Positions 40,707 to 52,787 are shown, counted from the stretch's first letter. The stretch is 64,000 nt of DNA from Phellopilus nigrolimitatus (GCA_021029095.1 JAJOHG010000002.1:2170001-2234000), one strand, 5' to 3'. The notes: generated from the letters alone by a model not told the origin. Numbers and translations are program-made.

Positions 40707-42094
40707 ATGCCCCACTCAACCGCAAGTCTCTTCCAGTCCGTGCGCGTCGGCGACCTGACGCTGCAGCACCGCGTCGTCTTCGCGCCCTGCACGCGCTTTC
40801 GAGCGGACGACGCACACGTCCCCACGGACGCGATGGTGGACTACTACGCCCAGCGCGCGAGCGTGCCCGGCACGCTACTCATTGCCGAGGCAACCCTCAT
40901 CGCGGCGAAGGCGGGCGGAGCTGACGACGTGCCCGGCATCTGGAGCGCGGCGCAGGTTGCCGGCTGGAAGAAGGCACGTACACGCGCTCGCAGGGAAACC
41001 GGCCGTTGATCGTCGTGGCCCACTTATTTATAACTTGTTATTTCATATACTGGACAGGTCGTCGACGCCGTGCACGCGCAGGGCTCGTACATCTACCTGC
41101 AGCTATGGCAATTCGGCAGGGCGGCGCTGCCGCACATCCTCGCGAGGCCGGATTCGCCTTCGAACCCCGGTGGGCCGCACCCCTACGTCTCCGCGTCTGA
41201 TATCCCGCTCACCGGCAGAGCCGAGCGCCCGCGTGCGCTCACACACGACGAGATCCTAGAGTATATAGAGCTCTTTGGTGCGGCAGCGCACAATGCGGTG
41301 CACGGAGCGGGGTTCGACGGCGTGGAGGTGCACGGTGCTAATGGGTACCTCGTCGACCAGTTCACGCAGGACGTGTCAAACAAGCGCACTGACCAGTGGG
41401 GCGGAAGTATAGAAAATAGGACGCGCTTCGCGCTGGAGGTGCTGAAGAAGATAGCGAGCGTCGTGGGCGAGGAGCGTACGGCGATCCGTATGAGTCCATT
41501 CAATCCCTTTCAAGGTACTCGAAGCAACCCATTGCCCCTTCAAATCGCTAAAACAAAGAGTCCATCGTAGACATGCGCATGGTGCACCCCGAGCCCACCT
41601 TCGCACACCTTGTGCACCGCATCCGCGAGTCGTACCCGCGCTTCGCCTACATCCACGTCGTCGAGCCGCGCATCGCCGGCGCATCGGACCGCCAGGCGCA
41701 GGCGGGAGAGTCCAATGACTTCCTGCGCGCGATCTGGAAGACGCCCGAGAGCGGGGGAAATGGGTCCGTATACGTCACCGCTGGGGGTTACAAGCCGGAG
41801 AGCGCGCTCGAGATTGCGGAGACGAAGGGGGACCTCGTCGCATTCGCGAGATATTATATCGCGAACGTGCGTGATTCGTGTAGCCAACGTGCACATCTTG
41901 AAGAAAACTGACTCAACATGATTGTCTAGCCCGACTTGCCGGCGCGGATCAAGAAGGGCATACCGTTCACTCCGTACGATCGCGAAACATTCTACGCACC
42001 CGGGCTCGCGGGCTACACAGACCAGAAGTTTGCGGATCCGGAAACAGAGGCGAACTACGAGAGGTTGGCGAAGGAGATAAAGCGTGCAGACTAG
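40707..42094 (+). CDS. Old Yellow Enzyme (NADH:flavin oxidoreductase)
   Basis: FMN-dependent ene-reductase of the OYE family, reducing activated C=C bonds of enones, nitro compounds or similar with NADPH. Start at 40707 (MPHSTASLFQSVRVGDLTLQ). Motifs: RVVFAPCTRFRA, GTLLIAEATLI, WQFGRAALP, the active-site block GFDGVEVHGANGYLVDQF with the His-Asn pair, WGGSIENRTRFALEV, and RMSPFNPFQ. After an intron, MVHPEPTFAHLV and YVTAGGY follow, and after the last intron DLPARIKKGIPFTPYDRETFY. Three introns; intact. Length about 390 aa fits the family. Confidence 0.94.
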
Positions 42095-42735
42095 CATGTA
42101 GGGCGCGCAAATACATGCTCGGAAGCGTTCTTCAATAAGATGAGCCAGACGCTCGAAGTCACGTAGTTCATGAGGAGTCGGTTGGATTAGAGGCTGCTAT
42201 GTAATTTTATGGTGCAGGGCAGGACATGGCCGGCCACAGGGATCCAACACCAGCACCATCCAAGTGTAGCCTTCAGCGCAATCACGCTGACGAGGAAATA
42301 TTGAAGTACATGATTGCCTCGTGAGTGCCGTGGTCGTCTGTGCACGCGACAGCTCCGTGCTGGTCCTTCCGGCCGAGTTGCGATGCGACGGACGGAGCGC
42401 TCAAGAACTACAGAGGAAATTCGACAACCGGAGTATCGGCGGAATCATCGAGTAATCAAAACAAAGCTTCATTTGTCCGGACTCGAGTGGGACGTCTGTG
42501 GAAAGAAACTCGGCCGTCGCGCATAGGCTGTATATATTATCGAAGTTTGGTACGCCTCTGAGAGCTCTGAGGAGAAAGAGATATGCTATGCCGTGGCACG
42601 GACGAACTGAGGAGAGGAGCTCCCTAGTTGCTGTGCAATGAGACGCGCAGAGATGCTCCATACAGGCGATTTCCTGCTCAACTTGATCAATAGATGCAAT
42701 CGGTAGTAGAATGCGGGATGTGTTCGCCAGGTAGC
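42095..42735. other. Intergenic, no gene seen
   Basis: Only short overlapping frames. It probably contains the 3' UTR of OYE. Confidence 0.5.
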
Positions 42736-42739
42736 CTCA

Positions 42740-43598
42740 TGTATGGGCTTCCCTCCCATATCCCTTCATCGTTCCCTGCAACCTCGATGCGCGTCGAGAT
42801 CTAGGAGAAGGTGAAGTACTGCAGGAAACGTTCTCGGGAATCAACTGGGGAGTTTGTAGTAAAACTGAGGGAAAATGATAACGCACAAGAGTGATATAGA
42901 GGCTAATGTGGTACTTCGCGCCGAGTTTGTGTCCGAGGCGCACCTTGCGGACGTCGCCGTCCGCCAGCGTCTCCAGTTACAACATGGATGATCCTGTGGT
43001 CCGTTCAGCTGGACCTTCACGGGGTGAGGTACGCCCTGTCAGTAGAGGCTCTTGACGGCGACCCGGACCTTGTTCCCGTTCTCGTCAGTAAAGCCCGTGC
43101 CAACCTGAACAACACGCACGAAGTCCAGATAAGCAAACAGAAAGAAGAAGCATAAAACAAAGAAGCAAGACGCACGGTGTACTCTGCGGCACTCAGCGTT
43201 GTCGGCACGGCGATGTACGGGAGGAACTGCGCGTCCAGATCGTCCGACTCGGCGGCGTGGCAGATGTGAACCATCGCCTCGGCGGCGTCGACGGGACTCC
43301 CGCCGCCGACGCCGACGACGACGTTCGCCCCTGCGCGAGCGGGCGCCCGCGCTCTTGTCTTGATTCCCGCAACCGGTGCGTGCTCGCCGATCTCCCAGAA
43401 CATCACGCGGTTATGCGCCGTGTTCACGTAGGATGGCCTCGACTCGGTGCAACACGTCTATCTGGCGGCATGGCGGGTGCGGCGTGAGCAACTTCGGGAG
43501 CGCGACCGTGAGGCAGCCGGGCCCATAGTAGACGCCCTTGAGCGTGTCGGTGTACGCGTACGAGCCGCTCAGCGTCGAGCTGGTGCGTCGCTCGACAT
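42740..43598 (-). pseudogene. MAR-like pseudogene 4 (inverted, scrambled)
   Basis: The minus strand starts at 43598 (MSSDAP then a one-base loss). LKGVYYGPGCL is seen in shifted frames, exon 1 is truncated, RVEAILREHGA is followed by a stop, and then FWEIGEHAPVAGIK, VVVGVGGGSPVDAAEAMVHICHAAE, DAQFLPYIAVPTTLSAAEYTV, an intron, VGTGFTDENGNKVRVAVKSLY and a stop. LGHKLGAKYHIS is at about 42.91 kb. A short piece at about 42930-43020 (ADVAVRQRLQ) reads on the plus strand, so this copy has also suffered an internal inversion. It is the only copy that retains pieces of nearly the whole gene. Confidence 0.75.
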
Positions 43599-43741
43599 GA
43601 TGGTACCAATCAAGGCAGCAGGATGATTACACGGCGCGGGGAAAGAATGTCGCGCTTAAACAATGTCACGCGCCTGCGAGGCCTCGTCCTCCATCAGTAA
43701 CGGCTCGACCACGGCTGCATACGCCCGCTCGACGCGTACGA
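43599..43741. promoter_or_regulatory. Divergent spacer of the inverted MAR/FR pair
   Basis: 143 bp between the 5' ends of the MAR and FR pseudogenes. The TATA-like box and the TGAATCATTCA repeat of the other two copies are not recognisable here. Confidence 0.45.
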
Positions 43742-44316
43742 TGGATGTCCTTCCCAAGCTATCGTTGCGTGTGGCCCGAAGATCCAGTCGGTCGACGCTG
43801 GCGTATATGAGCGCATCTGCCGCGCCGGCGCGCGCACGACCTCGAGCTCTTCTCCGCGCCCATTATCGTCATCGAAGGTGCCGCCGTTCGACTCCACGCG
43901 TGCTTTCCAGTGGACCGCGAGTCCAAATGAAGGGTGACACTTGGGCGGTGGGCTCGGGGATTGCTCACGCGTGAATGGAAGGAGAGCGAAGCGCGAGGGT
44001 GGAGGACGTTCGACCTCGAAGTGATGGAGAAGTAGTTGGTGCGTCTCTGAACTGCGTTTCTCGAAATTTAACTGGTGAACGCGCTTGTGTATAGGTTGCT
44101 GATCTCGACGGTGACGCCCCGACCTATCGCGTTCGTCGACTCTGTCGGTGGACGGCGTGCCCAACCTTGCACCTTTCAGATTTCAACTCCGAAGACCATC
44201 GCGCTCTTAGCTATTTCTCCCTGGTCCGTTAATGAGTTGCTTCTCCAAAGCTCTAGCAACGTCTTGCCAGATTTCACGTGACCCGCCGCTGCTCGGCGTT
44301 TCTTTTGTCATCCAGC
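43742..44316 (+). pseudogene. Flavin-reductase-like pseudogene C
   Basis: Plus strand: start MDVLPKLSLRVARRSSRSTL, then frameshifts and a TGA before GWRTFDLEVMEK, LISTVTPRPIAF, a damaged PNLAPF region, YFSL, a GTCCGTTAATGA donor like that of the intact FR gene, and SRDPPLLGVSFVIQP. Similarity stops at 44316, so the second half is missing. Confidence 0.72.
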
Positions 44317-44547
44317 CATGATCAAGGCGTTGCGACGCGTCTAACCGGCATTCATGACGTTTGTCTCGCTCTACCCTCACTATATTGGTGCTACAGTGCA
44401 TAAAGCCATAAAGCATCAACTGGCTGGGGCCCGGAATTTTGCGAATTTCGAATTTCTTTTTTAGTTTCGCTAATAGAAGTAAGCAAAATACGCAATTTCT
44501 CGCAGTTTCCCGATTTTTTCACAATGTTTCAAAATTTTCTGAGAAAG

Positions 44548-44585
44548 AAATTAAATTAAATTAAATTAAATAATAAATAATAACA
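44548..44585. repeat. (AAATT)n/(AATA)n microsatellite
   Basis: Pentanucleotide repeat grading into AATA units, just left of the MITE. Confidence 0.85.
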
Positions 44586-44643
44586 AATCACGTGTTATAT
44601 CTGTTTGTCAAGGTATCCGCAACTTTACCCTGGAGTATTTCTA

Positions 44644-45088
44644 CAGGTGGGTGTAGAAAGTCTACGGCCCCCCTAAATAAGGAAAGTGGTTCCCGTCCGT
44701 GTCGCAAGCACTCATTCGTGTCGTCCGTCGTCATTCATCATTGCCTATGGCACGCTTTCAGCCCAATGCAATCCAAAATATTTTGTATTATGGGCAAAAT
44801 TGGCAGTGGGGCTCTATTGGACATACGGACATGCCTAAAATTTGTAGTCAGGACTATTGCCCAACTGGCATGAAAGAAGAGGAAAGCAGCTGGTTCAACT
44901 TCGAGTCGACTCCATGTTATTGTATTTCTATCATATATGACTAAAATAAAGGTTCTGTAAAGTTGGTCATTTTATTTGGCCCTTCGTAAGTGTATGGTGA
45001 CGATGCGACGATGTGGATGCGGGCTTGCGACGCGGACGGGAACCGCTTTCCTTATTTAGGGGGGCCGTAGACTTTCTACACCCACCTG
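44644..45088. mobile_element. MITE with long terminal inverted repeats and TA target duplication
   Basis: Both ends read inwards CAGGTGGGTGTAGAAAGTC and continue as matching inverted repeats for about 65 bp with only two mismatches by eye. They are flanked by TA at 44642-44643 and 45089-45090. Size is 445 bp. TA duplication and CAGG-type ends fit the Tc1/mariner superfamily. No transposase is encoded. Confidence 0.85.
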
Positions 45089-45259
45089 TACTCTCCTATG
45101 AAGAAATGGGCAAGAAGAAATTTCAAATAGTGACTGGCTAATGCAAAGTGGTCATCCAATATGCCGGACTTAAATTAGATTTGGGCGCTTATCTAATATA
45201 ATAACCTATACTAGGCAATTTTAAACGCATTTTAACTATTATTATTATTTGTTTCAAAT

Positions 45260-45890
45260 TTTCAGTGGTCAAAAAAGAAAAAGTCGACAATTGAGAAATC
45301 TACGACACAAGATCTGTAGACACGCATGGCCTCTAACCAATGCGTATAAACAGATATGCCATAGATAATTGTGGCAAATGTAGATAGAAAAGTAATTCGG
45401 ACCTTCCCGGCTTGTTGGCTTTTGCCTTTATGCACTGTAGAATGTCGGAATGCCGGTAGTATTCTATCACAGTTTCGACCTGTCCGCGCGCACAGGACGT
45501 TCTTCATACTCAGGTACGTAAATCTCAATTGAATTCCAATACACGTTTTCAACCCAAAGCAGTTCGCCGCAGTTCGCCGTCGCAGCTCTCCTTCGATATT
45601 TGGAGCTTCTACCTTGAAAAAGGTTATTCCGTCGATATTTGCATCATCGAGAAGTGCCTGGAAGCTGTTGGTCCTAGCCTGGAGGATTGATTTTTTTCGG
45701 AGTTCAGACAAATATTCTCAGTTCTCGAAAGCGAGTCTGCGCGAGCTCAAAGCTCTCTGTGATAATTCTTCTTCTAAGTGTGATTTGCTTTTGGCCTTAC
45801 TCGGGTGCATCCGTTTTCTTTTTAGTTTGAGTCGTGTATGGAAGCTCATTTGTGTACCGATTAATCTGTGCTTCTGTTCATAGGTGTGGA
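45260..45890 (-). pseudogene. Unrecognised coding-like fragment
   Basis: The minus strand is open for about 140 codons (ALLDDANIDGITFFKVEAPN, IEGELRRRTAANCFG, RHSTVHKGKSQQAGKV), and open upstream as well except for an in-frame TGA near 45719. The composition looks like protein rather than noise, but I cannot name a family. Confidence 0.35.
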
Positions 45891-45994
45891 ATATTGGATA
45901 CCCCCTGATGGCCAGGGAGATAAGGTATATTGAAATGTGTCCAATCAACCGAGCCTAACCTGACTCCTCTCTCGTCTTTCTTAGTCACACCGCC

Positions 45995-48266
45995 ATGACC
46001 ATCGCGATGGAGCTTGCAGCTGCCTTAATTCTTGTCTTGCTGGCTAAAGCAATTGTCAGTGCCGTCCAAAGATTCCATCAAGGGTTCGTCAGTCTCGGGT
46101 GAATGTCAATCATACGTTACTAAACAATGTCGGGTGCTGACTGCAAGTACTGCAGATCATGCCCAGGAAGGCACTTTTTGTGGTTGCATCCGTTTAGCAT
46201 CATAGGACTTGTTATGGCTCCCATTTTTCCTTCGAAGGGATGGCTAGGTCATTATGGCGGCAAATTCTCGTGTTAGTCATACTGCTCTTAACGTGGTTTT
46301 TCCTTCCAATAAATTTATAACTATTTATTCAGTATACGCCAAGGAAGGCAGCACAATCCTGTCGGGGCTTCTCGTCTGGAGCTCGACGCCCATATTTTGG
46401 CTGGCAGATGTGGAGGCCATAAAGGTTGTGACCTCGGACAGGCACACTTTTAAGAAACACCTTGACGCTGTGAGTAATCGATCAATTCTACGTTTATCGT
46501 CTTTCATAATCCATATTATCTTTCCAGTACGAACCGGTGAATATATATGGGAAAAACATTGTGAGCACGGAAGGCACCGAGTGGCGCAAACATCTTGGAA
46601 TTGCAGGTCCCGCCTTCAGCGAGGCAAATTACTCGCTTACCTGGAGAGAGACACTTCGTGTCGTCCACGAATGGTTTGAAGAAATGAATGATGTAGACAC
46701 TGGGAAACTGAGAAAAATAGTGCGTGGTGTTGACGTCAAGGCGAAGATGACACAGGCGACACTTCACATCATCGCCGCGGCGGGCTTCGGGATGCGTATG
46801 CCATGGGAAGCATTCTCTGAGTCCAAGTCGCAAGTGTCTGAATCGCTTCACGCCTCTGACCCTCTTGAAATCGGCATCCTCCCCTTCCATACGGCGCTCT
46901 CAAGCACGATAGAGAAGCTGTTCATCAATACCCTTGCACCGTCATTCCTTCATAATCTGCCCTTCCGCGTCCCATGGATTTCAGCACAGCTTGACGCCGC
47001 GCACCACTCGTTCGCGAGCCTAAAGGCACACATGACTGAGCTTGTGGCTGCTGTGCGAAGGGGAGAGAAGGGCGGAAGCGATTATGGGGAAAACGAGATT
47101 GACACAGGTGCGGACTTGCTTCGAAGACTAGTACAAGCAAGTGATGCCACGAAAAGAGACGGATCTGGTGGGAAGGGAACTTTGACAGACGGCGAATTAT
47201 TCAGCAATATTTTTGTAAGTTGTCCCCAAAGCTGCCATGAAACCAATTTCTAAGATATACCTCCAGACGTTTTTACTCGCGGGACACGGTACGCTTGTTA
47301 AATCTACCGATAACGTATACATTAGGATGAAGCTCAAATTATAATCCAGAGACCTCCGCTCATACTCTGAGCTTCGCAATCATGCTCCTCGCACTCTACC
47401 CTGATATCCAGAGTAAACTTCGGGAGGAAGCTTTACGTGTCTGGCCTACAGACGATGATGTAACGTCGTCAACGTTCAAGCGGGATTTCGACAAGTTTGT
47501 GCGTTCATGAAAACAAAACAAAGAACGAACTTGCTGTTTCTGAGTAAACTATGTTACAGGAATACACGCTCGCCTTCTTCCGCGAGACCCTCCGATGCTT
47601 CCCCTCGGAACCACGTCTTCTCAAGACAACTGATGCGGATGCTATTCTCTCCGGCACACGATTTAGCCCCACGCCCGGTACCTCCATGCGGGAGCCAGAA
47701 TCTTCGTATGATGGCGGCCACACTAATGTGCAGTTCCTACTAGATGACGCGAGTCAGGAGAAGTTTGCCGTTCATATACCCAGGGGTAGTATGTTGATGA
47801 TGGACGTTTGGGCGGTTCACATGTCACGTATGTTTGAATATATCCATGAACGTTTGGAAGACTGAGTAAAGGTCTTCTAGCATTGGTCTGGGGTTCGGAC
47901 GCACATACTTTCCTCCCGGAGCGTTTCATCGACACAGCGAACTACAAGTGGCCTCGTGATGGGCGTAAGTCTTTCTTACTTCCCAGCCACGTAAACGCTG
48001 TCTCAATTATTTCACGAAAAGTGTTGGCTTTCTCCGCTGGTGCACGTGGCTGCATCGGAAATCGTTTCGCCACGACTGAAGCCGTATGCCTTCTTGCGTC
48101 CCTCGTACGACAATATGAAATTCTTTTCCCTACAGACTGTCATCGTCCCACCGACGTGGTATCTCAAGGTCTCAAGCGCGAGATGTTGAAGTGGTCGAAC
48201 GCCCTCACGCTTACCCCAACGAATGCGTTCGTGGAGCTTCGTGTTAACCTGGACTCTGAGAAATGA
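45995..48266 (+). CDS. Cytochrome P450 monooxygenase (P450-2)
   Basis: Start at 45995 (MTIAMELAAALILVLLAKAI), a single N-terminal membrane anchor. Then SCPGRHFLWLHPFSIIG, WLGHYGGKFS, IVSTEGTEWRKHLGIAGPAF (helix C WxxxR) and DLLRRLVQASD. TFLLAGHETSAHTLSF (I-helix AGHETS) is split by an intron within GH|ET. FFRETLRCFP gives ExxR, and LAFSAGARGCIGNRFA is the heme loop with the Cys ligand. Stop at 48266. Eight or more short introns; no stop found in the spliced frame. The N-terminal layout (PGH...PFS) resembles CYP families common in agaricomycetes. It differs clearly from P450-1. Substrate unknown. Confidence 0.9.
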
Positions 48267-48399
48267 TAATGGATTTGGAAATAGTTTTATTCATGATGTT
48301 TCTAATTCACTCCCGAGGAAACATATAAGCGGATTGACGTAGATTATTACAGAAAATACTTCCTAAGGGGAAAATCACTATAAGAGTATCGCCCATTCC

Positions 48400-49470
48400 T
48401 GGCGGTATTTGTCAATTCTCTCGAAGGAAAAGGTCAAGCTCAACTTGAATAGAAATCAAAAGACGACATCCCGAGCATTGAGCTTCCTGACGAAAACCGA
48501 AATGCCGTCCATCATTTACTCGGTATTCTGTAAATGTAACGTGTGCCTTCCATCTGATAAAACAAAAGTCTAAATCAACGAAGTGCGACTTCAACGCCTT
48601 CGTTAGACTCTCCTTTAACCTGCGTGTCCTCCGTGCAGACCATAATGAGCAAAGGCAGGCCCCATGCACCCATTTCAAAGAGCTTCGTCCCATCCTGAGG
48701 ACGAGCCAACACAAAGCCCCGGGGTGCGGAAGCTAGAACGTCCCCATGTACCTCCACAGGCTTTGCGTCTCCCAGAAAATTGCGCTCGGTTGTTGAAACA
48801 CGAGTCTCTGAACACGTCTGACATGTGCCATGCCTTCAGTTAACATGAGCCTTGGCATCAAATCTAAGATAAACGGTGAGCCAATGGCCGCCATTATAAA
48901 CCCAATATATGGGCTGCCTGCTAAGTTGACTGCCCAGAAATAAACCCCTACATATAATGGGTGGTATAAAGGTAGCTGAACATTAATTCGCCCATAAATT
49001 CGGCGATTTCTTTTGTTATATAGAAATAACTTACCTCCTGAACTCCTGCAGATAATTATCAACAAGTGGTAATTTAATAGAAAAAAATGAGCGAACCAAC
49101 CAACCATAACTAGCTTATGCATTTTGAAGGCTTTTACGACAGCTGCAAAATCGTTCGCGTAGAGCCGCAACGCATAGTCATCTATCGTACCAGGCTTGTA
49201 ACTCCTTCTACGTCCTCTTATCATACCGGACCTTTCGAAATCAAAGAAATTGCCCAGATTACTACGCAATACAATGCGAAATTCACAAGGTAGAATTTGG
49301 TGCTATATTTTTTGTCCTAAATTATATTGTCATAGGCCATGCCGCTGAACGCGAGGCCATGTGCGAAGATGATGCACGGGTTCGCTCAGTAGCCTACCGC
49401 ATCTGCGTAGATGCGTGTGACATCCGGCGAGGTCAGTATTTTCGAGTTCGGGATCCGCATGGCAAGTAAA
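48400..49470 (-). pseudogene. Alpha/beta hydrolase pseudogene
   Basis: The minus strand shows VTRIYADAVG, IFAHGLAFSGMAYDN, then TAG in frame, and DDYALRLYANDFAAVVKAFKMHKLVMVG. After splicing comes the nucleophile elbow GWSSGG, then NLAGSPYIGF, MGAWGLPLLIMV and TEDTQVKGES. The final catalytic His region HVTFTEYR lies in another frame. At least two frame or stop lesions were seen. The gene sits directly behind P450-2 and converges on it. Confidence 0.65.
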
Positions 49471-50056
49471 ATAATGTGCAGGTTGTCTGACGCACTGGTA
49501 TCTTATATAGGTACGCCTGGGCCGCCTTTAGCCTCTATGGTGACCATTCGTAAGATATAAACTGTCCAGATTCTAGCTTCAAACCCTTACGGGAAGTCGA
49601 TCAAATTGCAATGATCGAGCCTATCCAATTCTATAATTTCACCCTCTTTGCTTCTGAATGCCGGAAGGACACACCGGTAAGCGTGGAGAAGACCAGATGC
49701 CGAGAGCAATAACGTGCTTGAGAAACTTATGAAGTTACTAACTACCTCTAGTCAGCGCCACTAGCAATGCAGGTAAGTACATCTGGCAGAACGACGTTCA
49801 ATATGCACGCCCTACAAATCAAAGCCATCGGCTTCTCGACCGTGTACATCGGGCGCAGGCGGCCAATGCAGTTCGAAAACACCGAGAAGATCAGGTTGCA
49901 AATGAATTCAACGATAAGTTCCTGTACAAGAAAAGTTATGATATGCAATGCAAAATAATAATACACAATTGACAGTGATGAAAGCAATGCGACAGATGCA
50001 ATTATGTCCAGTGATCGACCACATCAATCCCAACCGTGGCGATAGTCATCAAGGCT
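49471..50056. other. Intergenic, no gene seen
   Basis: Short frames only, between the decayed hydrolase and the 3' end of the EXO1-like gene. Confidence 0.45.
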
Positions 50057-52787
50057 TCATCTCGAGAACCTGAAGCCGAAGTCAGTGATCAGTCAAATAT
50101 TCTTTCGGCGTCCACCGAGAGTTCTACGCACCTGAACGATTCTAATCTGCTCTTCGTGCTACAAACGACCTCTTCGATGTCGTCTGACAGCATTGCAATT
50201 GGCGTATCGTGGGATTCGAAACTGGTCGCTGTGCTGGCGATCGGACGGATTAAAGGGTATGGATCAGACTTGCGTGGCTTGAGCCCCGATCCATTGCGCG
50301 GTGCCTGACAACCAGATGAATCAGGACGAGGACGCGGAGCAGATGCAGACTTTGTTATTTTCGCGCGACCAAATTGCGAGGCCTAATTTCAAAAGACACT
50401 GAGCAATTCATTGAGGCTGTCAACAACGAGAAATACGCACCTTTGGTGTCGAAAGCGGCATTTGCATCCCAGCGTTTCTGCCAGTAACCCCCATGACGGC
50501 CGGGCTGCCAAACGAGAAGCGGGTCGCCCATCCCTGCGCAACCTTCGCATGCGTCGTCTTCTGCGCTCGATTCATCTCCTCATCGTCGTCCCAAATCTCC
50601 TCTATTTCTGCGTGGACTCGCTCAACGTCACTTGTGTCTATCTGGGACTGAGATGCGATCTGGGTCGGTATGAGTGGTGTTACGCAGCCGTAGGGAGCTT
50701 CTTCGCCCGACACCGGAGTGTCCTGATCCTGATTGTTGTCCCAGCATAAGATCTCGCTGCTCGGCTCCGAGTGCGATTCTACATCGTCGTCATTGTCCCC
50801 TTCAAAATTGAGCGCCAGGTCCGGTCCTAGTACAGCCTCGATATCCTCTTCACATTCCTGATAAAAAGGCTCCGGAGACCCGCGTACGAGGACCCGCACC
50901 GCCGCATCTTGCGTCGGTGATTCCTGTGTAGTGGCGCCCATTCGGCGGGGCACGTGCAAGGTGCTCGCGAGAGAAGGGCTCGACAGTAGGTCGTACGGAT
51001 CGATCTCTGTCCCTAAGGAGACCGGGGCTTTACGATGTGTCGTCGTCGTGTGAGCGATAGGAGATGAGAGGTCGGGAGTACTGTTACGCGATAAGCACGG
51101 CGACGGGGAAATGTATCCATCTTCCTGAGCAACAGGGTCGAACACACTTTCCTCGTCTTCTTCCCCCGTACACCCTTCAGGTGCAGCGTTTTCTTTCTCG
51201 TCGCCTTTGAAAGCGTCTGGCACTGCGGCGCGAGAAGGGCCCGCTGGATGGTTAGCAGCGGCGCCCCGTTGGTGGAAGAACCGACTGAACGAGAGGCTAA
51301 CCTCGTGCTTCTTCTCCGCCTCCGCCTCGACTTTCTTCCGCTTTGTCGCCACATCTTGTTCCATCACATCCATGAGCGTGCGTTTCCCAGAAGCGTCTCC
51401 TGTGACGATCCCGTTGGACCGGCGCTTCGTCGGGCAAGGCTTTTGCTGTGTTGGCGGCGTTTTCGTAGTCGCCGCTGAATAGATTATAGAAATCAGCTTT
51501 AGATACAGTACGACGATATGACTACTCACAGAAAAAGCTCAGAAGACCGACTCCTTTTGCTAGCTGTTTTCCTTTCGGCGTTTTCGTACTGTTCGTATCG
51601 CGACTTTGTAGCGGAAGCGGCTTGATAGCTTTGGGTGTAAACGAGGGATTTATGTCTTCCATGTCCGCGAGAGAGATCGGACAGGCGTCGCCCTCGGCGA
51701 TTCTCTTCGCTAAAGAAGGATCAAGATCTCTACCCAATTTTTTAGAGAGTACACGCGACAAATATGGAAACAATCGCGTACCTTCCAATGTACGACTCCG
51801 CCTCTTCGCTCAAATCAAGATCGTCAGAAGGATTCGTGAGATAGACAAGTTTTTCTAAACCAGGATCATAAACGCGTTGATGCAAGAAGACCTTCTCCGC
51901 AAGATAGAATGCGTCGAGATACCTTCTCGGCACATCCTTCTTTCCCTCCAGGCGTATCATCTTGACCACCTTATCTACCGTCTTGTGCCTTTTGATGAGC
52001 TGCCATGCCGTTTTCAGGCCAATGCCAGAAATACTAGGTAGGTAATCGCAACCGCTCAGCATGGCCATCCAGCGAAACTGCGCGTCAGACCAGCCGACAA
52101 GAGATAAAGAGTCAGAAGCAAGCGCAGGTGAGCCGAACTCAGAACGGGAGATGTTGGTAATGGTGGAAGAGACGGGATCGAGCTTGAAAAGGACGTTTCG
52201 GCAGCCGAAAACGAGGAGGTCAGAGTCTTCGGTAATTATACCGTCGACAAGGCCTATGCGCTCGAGGTAGGCGAGTTGCGCATCTGCTTCGTATGGAGCA
52301 ACAATGTATGGCACGCCCTCGGCTTTCAGTGCCTAACAAAATGTAAGTACTAGCTAGCTGAATAAAAGGATCCGTGCATTACCTTAATGACCTGATACGC
52401 CATCTGCGGCGTCACGTCGACACACTTGACATAATACTCTCTTGCCTGGCTCTCCTTCCCCTGAGCCGAAAGCTCGTTTGCACGTTTTACATTATCCGCT
52501 CTTTTCTTCTCGCGCTCTTTCTCTGTACCCTGCTTCGCGGGGAGCGGGCCGCCGTCGAAGACGAGAAATGGCGAGATGTGGTGGTGTCGTAAAAGCCGGA
52601 CGCGATGCATGCAGTAGTCGACATACTTGCGTGTTGGACGGCCTTGCACGAGCTCCGGAGCGCACGCGTACGTGCCGCGGTGCAGCCAGACGTATGCGTC
52701 GACGGCGAGTGTCTGGCCCGCGAACTCGGAGAGGTGCTTCTGCCGCTGAATGGGCTTGAGGAGGGGAAGAAGGCCCGTGATTCCCAT
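50057..52787 (-). CDS. EXO1: Exonuclease 1-like Rad2/XPG-family nuclease
   Basis: 5'-3' exonuclease and flap endonuclease acting in mismatch repair and double-strand-break resection in the nucleus. Start at 52787 (MGITGLLPLLKPIQRQKHLS) with the family's free Gly2. XPG-N: VDAYVWLHRGTY (Asp) and LVFDGGPLPAK (Asp). XPG-I after intron 1: YIVAPYEADAQLAYLERIG (Glu, Asp) and IITEDSDLLVFG (two Asp). H3TH: LSGCDYLPSISGIGLKTAWQLI. A long, acidic, probably disordered C-terminal region follows (FDPVAQEDGYIS, SFGSPAVMGVTG). After an intron at about 50440, a further exon carries ASQFGRAKITKSASAP and SDDIEEVVCSTKSRLESFR, and a tiny last exon ends at 50057. All metal ligands are present. It shares a 604-bp divergent promoter with the Num1-like gene. 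Confidence 0.92.

Noticed and set aside
44699..44944. 81-93 codon frames inside the MITE
   Set aside because: The element is defined by its inverted repeats. The frames overlap in two registers and show no transposase motif.
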